Positions 59,940 through 64,000 of a stretch of 64,000 nucleotides of DNA are shown one piece after another. Origin of the DNA: Bacteroidia bacterium. GTDB lineage: Bacteria; Bacteroidota; Bacteroidia; B-17B0; Aurantibacillaceae. A model generated the notes under the pieces. That model made no database searches and was not told the origin of the DNA. It saw only the letters and a program-made list of their open reading frames with translations. A program made the position numbers and the translations under genes. Positions within the stretch are counted from its first letter, which is position 1. Each line of letters starts with the position of its first letter. The stretch covers positions 175,106 to 239,105 of the forward strand of contig JAGNIU010000002.1 of the NCBI GenBank assembly GCA_018000995.1, given 5' to 3'.

Positions 59940-60710
59940 ATGAAAACAGCTTTAATTACAGGTAGCACCAGCGGCATCGGCTTAGGCATCGCCCGCGAAT
60001 TTGCAAAAACCAAACAATATAACATCGTATTTAACGGACTAGAGCCAAACGGACAAGAAATTGCTGATGGCGTTGGAAAAGAATTTGGCATTGGCGTTAT
60101 GTTCTCGAATGCGAACATGATGAAGCCTGAAGAACTTCGTAAAATGGTAGATGATGCCACCGCGAAATTCGGAAAAATTGATGTGTTGATTAATAACGCA
60201 GGAATTCAATTCGTTTCTCCTGTTGAAGATTTTCCTGAAGAAAAATGGAATGCAATTATCGCTATTAACTTAACTTCTGCTTTTATTTTAACCAAAGCTG
60301 TTTGGAAAGGAATGAAAGAACGCAAATTCGGAAGAATCATTAACATCGCTTCTGCTCATGGATTAGTAGCATCTGAATTTAAATCAGCATACATCGCCAG
60401 CAAACATGGTATTGTTGGTTTTACAAAAACTATCGCTTTAGAAGGTGCGCCTTTCAATATCAGCGCAAATGCAATTTGTCCAGGTTATGTTAAAACTCCA
60501 TTGGTAGAAAAACAAATTGCCGATCAAGCTAAAGCTCATAACATGAGTGAAGCTGATGTTGTAAATAAAGTTATGCTTTACAAACAAGCGGTAAAAGATT
60601 TTGTTTCTTTAGAAACATTAGGACAAACTGCTTTACTATTAGCATCCGATCACGCAAATACTATTACCGGAACAGCAATTCCTGTTGACGGTGGTTGGAA
60701 CGCTCAATAG
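59940..60710 (+). CDS. Short-chain dehydrogenase, 3-hydroxybutyrate dehydrogenase-like
   Basis: 256 residues. TALITGSTSGIGLGIAREFA is the NAD(H) binding loop (TGxxxGxG). VLINNAGIQFVSPVEDFPEEKW is the NNAG strand, INIASAHGLVASEFKSAYIASKHG holds the catalytic Ser, Tyr and Lys (YxxxK), and NAICPGYVKTPLVEKQI follows. The spacing and the QFVSPVEDFP block are typical of D-beta-hydroxybutyrate dehydrogenases, which make acetoacetate from hydroxybutyrate. Other SDR substrates cannot be ruled out. The start at 59940 gives the usual short N-terminus before the Rossmann strand. Confidence 0.85.
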   Translation: MKTALITGSTSGIGLGIAREFAKTKQYNIVFNGLEPNGQEIADGVGKEFGIGVMFSNANMMKPEELRKMVDDATAKFGKIDVLINNAGIQFVSPVEDFPEEKWNAIIAINLTSAFILTKAVWKGMKERKFGRIINIASAHGLVASEFKSAYIASKHGIVGFTKTIALEGAPFNISANAICPGYVKTPLVEKQIADQAKAHNMSEADVVNKVMLYKQAVKDFVSLETLGQTALLLASDHANTITGTAIPVDGGWNAQ

Positions 60711-60768
60711 AACAATGTGACAATTCGGCAATTCGACAATGTGGTGATTGGATTATGTGATGATTTGA
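60711..60768. repeat. Low-complexity intergenic repeat
   Basis: ACAATGTGACAATTCGGCA, AATTCGACAATGTGG and GATTATGTGATGATTTG are imperfect tandem-like words between two genes on the same strand. This kind of sequence is common in Bacteroidota gaps. No hairpin or promoter seen. Confidence 0.5.
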
Positions 60769-60780
60769 GTTTATTATTTT

Positions 60781-62544
60781 ATGAAATTACTTTTTCAGTA
60801 TGTAAAGAAACATAAAGCGCTACTAGCACTCGCTCTTGTATTGGCTACAATCAATCAATGTTTTTCATTGTGCGATTCTATTATCACTGGTAAATTGATA
60901 AATAATTTCGGAGATTCACATGCCAAATACGGAAACGACTTTCAAAAATTTGCTACGGAGATTTTATATTTTTTAGGTTTGTCGATTGGTGCGGCGATGA
61001 TTTCCCGTATTGCTAAAAATTTCCAGGATTATTTTACCAATATTGTTATTCAGCGGTCGGGAACAAATATGTACACCGACGGAATTAAAAAAGCGCTCTC
61101 TCTGCCCTTCCAGGATTTTGAAGACCAACGCAGCGGTGAAACTTTAGGAAAACTACAAAAAGTAAAAACGGATACTGAAAAATTCATTACACTTTTTATT
61201 TCATTGGTATTTCAATCTATTGTCGGTGTAACTTTTGTTGTAATTTACGCTGTGAATATTCATTGGCTGCTTGGACCAATTTTTATTGCAACAGTTCCTG
61301 TTATCGGAATTATTTCTTCTTTTTTAGGAAAGAAAATAAAAGAAGTATCAAAAAACATTTTAAAAGAAACTACTCAATTAGCAGGGGCAACAACTGAATC
61401 TTTACGCAACATTGAATTGGTAAAAAGTTTAGGATTAACGAATCAGGAAGTAAAACGTTTAAATGATACAACTATAAAAATCCTCGGACTAGAACTAAAG
61501 AAAGTACGTTTCATTAGGAGTTTAGGATTTATACAAGGGACAACCGTTCACTTAATGCGTACGAGTTTAATTTTTGCTCTTTACTGTTTTGTATTTCAAG
61601 ACATAATTAAAGTGGGAGATTTAATTACCTTGATGTTTTTCTCCTTCTTTATTTTTAATCCTATGCAGGAATTAGGAAACGTGATTACCGTTTACAATGA
61701 AACGAAAGTAAGCATGGATAATTTTGAAAAACTCGTTAACTCCAAATCAGAACAAGTGCCTGCAAATCCAAATCCTGTTGGTGTTATTAATAATTTAGAA
61801 TTTAAGAACGTAAGCTTCAAACATCAAAGCACAGCGAGTTACGCAGTAAATAATATTTCCTTTAAAATTAAAGCGGGCGAAACTATTGCATTCGTCGGAC
61901 CAAGCGGTAGTGGTAAAACTACATTGGTAAAATTATTAGTGGGGTTATATCGTCCCGTTGAAGGTTCTGTGTTTTACAATAACATTAGTGTGAACGATGT
62001 GGACTTAGATGAAGTGCGTAAACAATTAGGATTCGTTACTCAGGATGCACAGTTATTTTCAGGCTCCATTAAAGATAATTTACTCTTTGTAAAACCAAAT
62101 GCTACCGACGAAGAAATAAACGACGTATTACAAAAAGCTGCTTGTCAGAATTTATTAAAACGCGCAGAGAATGGAATTAACACAACCATTGGCGAAGGTG
62201 GTATAAAAGTATCGGGCGGAGAAAAACAACGTTTATCCATTGCCCGCGCTTTATTGCGTAATCCTAAGTTGGTTATTTTTGATGAAGCGACTTCCGCTTT
62301 AGATTCATTGACTGAAGAAGAAATTACAAAAACGATTCGTCTCATTTCAAGTAAACAAGATCAAATTACAGTACTCATTGCCCACCGCCTCTCCACCATC
62401 ATGCACGCCGATAGAATTTTTGTTTTAGAACAAGGCCAAATGATAGAACAAGGCAAACACGAAGACCTCCTAAACGAAAAAGGCCTTTACTACGCCATGT
62501 GGCGACAACAAATTGGGGAGCGGAAGAAAGAAACGGTGGTTTAA
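60781..62544 (+). CDS. ABC exporter, fused permease and ATPase (MsbA-like)
   Basis: 587 residues. Six TM helices to about residue 320, with an outer loop NNFGDSHAKYGNDFQKF. The ATPase domain has FKNVSFKHQST, Walker A GPSGSGKTTLVKLLVGLYRP, Q-loop VTQDAQLFSGSI, signature VSGGEKQRLSIARALL and Walker B LVIFDEATSALDS with H-loop AHRLSTI. It works as a homodimer or heterodimer exporting lipids or hydrophobic molecules; no partner gene is seen, so homodimer is likely. Substrate unknown. Confidence 0.92.
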   Translation: MKLLFQYVKKHKALLALALVLATINQCFSLCDSIITGKLINNFGDSHAKYGNDFQKFATEILYFLGLSIGAAMISRIAKNFQDYFTNIVIQRSGTNMYTDGIKKALSLPFQDFEDQRSGETLGKLQKVKTDTEKFITLFISLVFQSIVGVTFVVIYAVNIHWLLGPIFIATVPVIGIISSFLGKKIKEVSKNILKETTQLAGATTESLRNIELVKSLGLTNQEVKRLNDTTIKILGLELKKVRFIRSLGFIQGTTVHLMRTSLIFALYCFVFQDIIKVGDLITLMFFSFFIFNPMQELGNVITVYNETKVSMDNFEKLVNSKSEQVPANPNPVGVINNLEFKNVSFKHQSTASYAVNNISFKIKAGETIAFVGPSGSGKTTLVKLLVGLYRPVEGSVFYNNISVNDVDLDEVRKQLGFVTQDAQLFSGSIKDNLLFVKPNATDEEINDVLQKAACQNLLKRAENGINTTIGEGGIKVSGGEKQRLSIARALLRNPKLVIFDEATSALDSLTEEEITKTIRLISSKQDQITVLIAHRLSTIMHADRIFVLEQGQMIEQGKHEDLLNEKGLYYAMWRQQIGERKKETVV

Positions 62545-62554
62545 TAATATCAAC

Positions 62555-62998
62555 ATGGACAAATCACTTTCAATATCATTTGGAACACCAGAACACGGTT
62601 GGTTACCCGTTGATTTAAACTTCGGCGACTATAATATCAACTTCGACGCTTCAGACGTTTTAAATGATCCTGTTAATGAACTTTGCGAAACTATTCTTGG
62701 CTTACAAAACAATAAATCCGGAGAAATAACTTGGTGGCTTGAACCTGGCGCTTACTTTTTTCTTCTTGAAAAAAAAGATCAGAGTTTTACTCTCACTATT
62801 TCTGAAACTGACGATTTACATCCAGACCATGGGGAAATTGACAGGAAATTAATAAAGACTATTACGGGTGACTACAAACAAATTGTTACACCATTTAAAT
62901 CTGCTATTAAGCAATTTTGCGCGCAGGTTTATGAAGAGAAACATTGGCCCTTCAATTGCGACAAAAATAAATTGAATAGTTTATTAGCGGATACGTAA
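62555..62998 (+). CDS. Hypothetical cytosolic protein
   Basis: 147 residues from ATG 62555, ten bases after the exporter stop. An open frame starts earlier, inside the exporter gene, but the GxxK-rich part is only frame overlap. ITWWLEPGAYFFLLEKKDQSFTLTI and EKHWPFNCDKNKLNSLL are characteristic but not recognised. Likely a small alpha/beta domain. It could be cotranscribed with the exporter. Confidence 0.6.
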   Translation: MDKSLSISFGTPEHGWLPVDLNFGDYNINFDASDVLNDPVNELCETILGLQNNKSGEITWWLEPGAYFFLLEKKDQSFTLTISETDDLHPDHGEIDRKLIKTITGDYKQIVTPFKSAIKQFCAQVYEEKHWPFNCDKNKLNSLLADT

Positions 62999-63113
62999 AC
63001 TCATTGTCTTGCAATTTCAATCCGTGACTTAGTGAAACCCCACTTTGAACTAGTAAATCGATGTTAAACCAGAGGCAAAATTTCGTAATTTAGATATCAC
63101 TAAAACTCACATC

Positions 63114-63455
63114 ATGAAAAATCATTTCAAAATTTTAAGCGCTGCTTTATTAATGAGTGCTTTTGCATTTACAGCTTGTAATAAAAACACAGATTGTAAA
63201 GCTAATATTACTTGTAAAGACCAAAATGGTGCACCGGTAAAAGGTGCTGAAGTTTTATTATACGCCAACATTAAACCTGGTGTTGATGGTGATATAAAAG
63301 CTCACGGTGTTACAGATGACAATGGAAAAGTGAGTTTTATTTTTAAACTCCCTGCTATTTTTGATGTGAAAGCTAAGGTTAACACCAAAGAAGCTAAGGG
63401 TATCATCAAATTAGAAGAAGGTAAAACTTCTGAAGAAACACTTACTGTACAATAA
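63114..63455 (+). CDS. Small lipoprotein with Ig-like (CarboxypepD_reg-like) domain
   Basis: 113 residues. Lipoprotein signal (AFAFTAC) with Cys near residue 21. Mature NTDCKANITCKDQNGAPVKGAEVLLY ... HGVTDDNGKVSFIFKLPAIFDVKAKV ... EGKTSEETLTVQ is a beta-sandwich of the carboxypeptidase-regulatory/transthyretin-like type, with G-x-P-V-x-G-A-x-V and T-D-x-x-G motifs. Membrane-anchored, role unknown. Promoter-like TAATTTAG lies near 63091 but is not convincing. Confidence 0.7.
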   Translation: MKNHFKILSAALLMSAFAFTACNKNTDCKANITCKDQNGAPVKGAEVLLYANIKPGVDGDIKAHGVTDDNGKVSFIFKLPAIFDVKAKVNTKEAKGIIKLEEGKTSEETLTVQ

Positions 63456-63463
63456 CATTCTTA

Positions 63464-63479
63464 ATCCGCCACGGCGGAT
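63464..63479. repeat. Palindrome ATCCGCC-AC-GGCGGAT
   Basis: A perfect 16-base inverted repeat just after the small lipoprotein gene, of the same family as the one inside the B12 riboswitch (30819). No T-run follows, so it is not a typical terminator. Confidence 0.75.
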
Positions 63480-63516
63480 GTTATTATTCTAGAACGATAT
63501 AATCAATTTCAATTTT

Positions 63517-63645
63517 AACCCTGAAAGGGTGACATGAACTGAGCAACGTGCTTAATGTCACCCCTTCGGGGTTTTATATTTTCCTATATACCATTCTATA
63601 ATTATGCCAGCCTTTCAGGCTTTTAAATTATAGGTTTTGTCTGCT
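63517..63645. repeat. Complex intergenic repeat with CCCTGAAAGGG and CCCCTTCGGGG
   Basis: ACCCTGAAAGGGTGACAT (63518-63535) pairs with ATGTCACCCCTTCGGGGT (63555-63572) over nine bases, and each half also forms its own hairpin. ACCATTCTATAATTATG (63590-63606) and GCCAGCCTTTCAGGC follow. I know the same words as a dispersed Bacteroidota intergenic repeat. CCCCTTCGGGG with the following TTTT (63563-63576) could end transcription. Confidence 0.6.
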
Positions 63646-63693
63646 TGGCGAACAAATAGTTTTTATTACCTTTAAAGTCAAATTTAACAACCT

Positions 63694-64000
63694 TTGAAAC
63701 CAAAAGTAATATTAGAAGGCAAGCAGTTTGAGGTAACCATTTTAAGGTTATGTCATCAGCTAATTGAAAATCATGGTGATTTTAAAGACACTGTTATAAT
63801 TGGTTTACAACCTCGCGGTATTTATTTAGCGAATCGCATTACAACAGAACTTCGTAAAATTTTAAAGAATAAGAAAATCAATTGCGGGAATTTGGATATT
63901 ACTTTTTTCCGTGATGATTTCCGTAAAAAAGAATTAATTCCAAATAGCACCACCATTGATTTTATTATAGAAGATAAAAATGTCATCATGGTGGATGATG
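63694..64000 (+). CDS. pyrR: PyrR-like bifunctional regulator / uracil phosphoribosyltransferase, 5' part
   Basis: TTG 63694 opens a frame that runs off the right edge (102 complete codons). VILEGKQFEVTILRLCHQLIEN, VIIGLQPRGIYLANRI, LDITFFRDDFRKKELIPNSTTIDF and the start of the PRPP-binding loop VIMVDDV follow the PyrR pattern (D-I-x-x-[YF]-[RF]-D-D; VDD before the loop). PyrR binds pyr mRNA and also forms UMP from uracil. No pyr genes are in view. Confidence 0.85.
   Translation, partial: MKPKVILEGKQFEVTILRLCHQLIENHGDFKDTVIIGLQPRGIYLANRITTELRKILKNKKINCGNLDITFFRDDFRKKELIPNSTTIDFIIEDKNVIMVDD

Noticed and set aside
59870..60160. Reverse frame at the start of the SDR gene
   Set aside because: Shadow; crosses the promoter and carries no recognisable domain.

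Overview
The window is chromosomal DNA of a free-living member of the Bacteroidota. The signs are AT-rich sequence, promoters of the Bacteroidota type (-7 box TAnnTTTG), two proteins ending in type IX secretion (T9SS) sorting domains, a TonB receptor with BtuG/BtuH-like partners, S46 peptidase, TANFOR domain, reg_prop/Y_Y_Y and TPR-SpoIIE signalling proteins, DUF983 and DUF4465. I see no rRNA, transposase, integrase, phage module or CRISPR array.

Layout. 0-3.3 kb: end of a possible protease inhibitor, a reverse-strand operon (dapD, DUF3307 membrane protein, GT9 glycosyltransferase) and a secreted phosphodiesterase. 3.3-4.1 kb: one intact tRNA-Arg(ACG) and two GIY-YIG nuclease genes enclosed between broken tRNA-Arg halves, each half carrying a short palindrome. 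4.2-10.3 kb: PD40 and reg_prop surface or signalling proteins and small genes. 10.4-20.3 kb: an unknown secreted protein, an MBL hydrolase, a potassium channel, a 1429-residue TANFOR/zincin/RES-like candidate polymorphic toxin with a candidate immunity gene, and a polymer-forming protein. 20.3-24.4 kb: two tandem TPR-SpoIIE phosphatases. 24.5-29.6 kb: an M49 peptidase and a NagZ/beta-lactamase fusion.

29.7-35.9 kb is the most informative part. A 23-codon tyrosine-rich leader ORF plus a terminator/antiterminator precedes phenylalanine hydroxylase, a candidate tyrosine attenuator. Directly after it a B12 riboswitch controls a four-gene surface uptake operon (BtuB-like, DUF4465/BtuH-like, an unknown T9SS protein, BtuG-like). 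35.9-53 kb: glycosyltransferases, an S46 peptidase, an MBOAT/AlgJ O-acetylation pair, ftsE, a TPR/outer-membrane barrel pair, an alkyltransferase-like protein, a LuxE-like enzyme and a hydroxyacid dehydrogenase. 53-64 kb: dnaB, ornithine aminotransferase, carbonic anhydrase with a SulP transporter, a Rieske protein, an SDR, an ABC exporter and the start of pyrR.

A theme across the window is colonisation by short palindromes and low-complexity intergenic repeats. They sit between genes, in the broken tRNA halves, in a variable stem of the B12 riboswitch and, apparently in frame, in three coding regions. All function calls come from reading motifs by eye; no database search or folding program was run.
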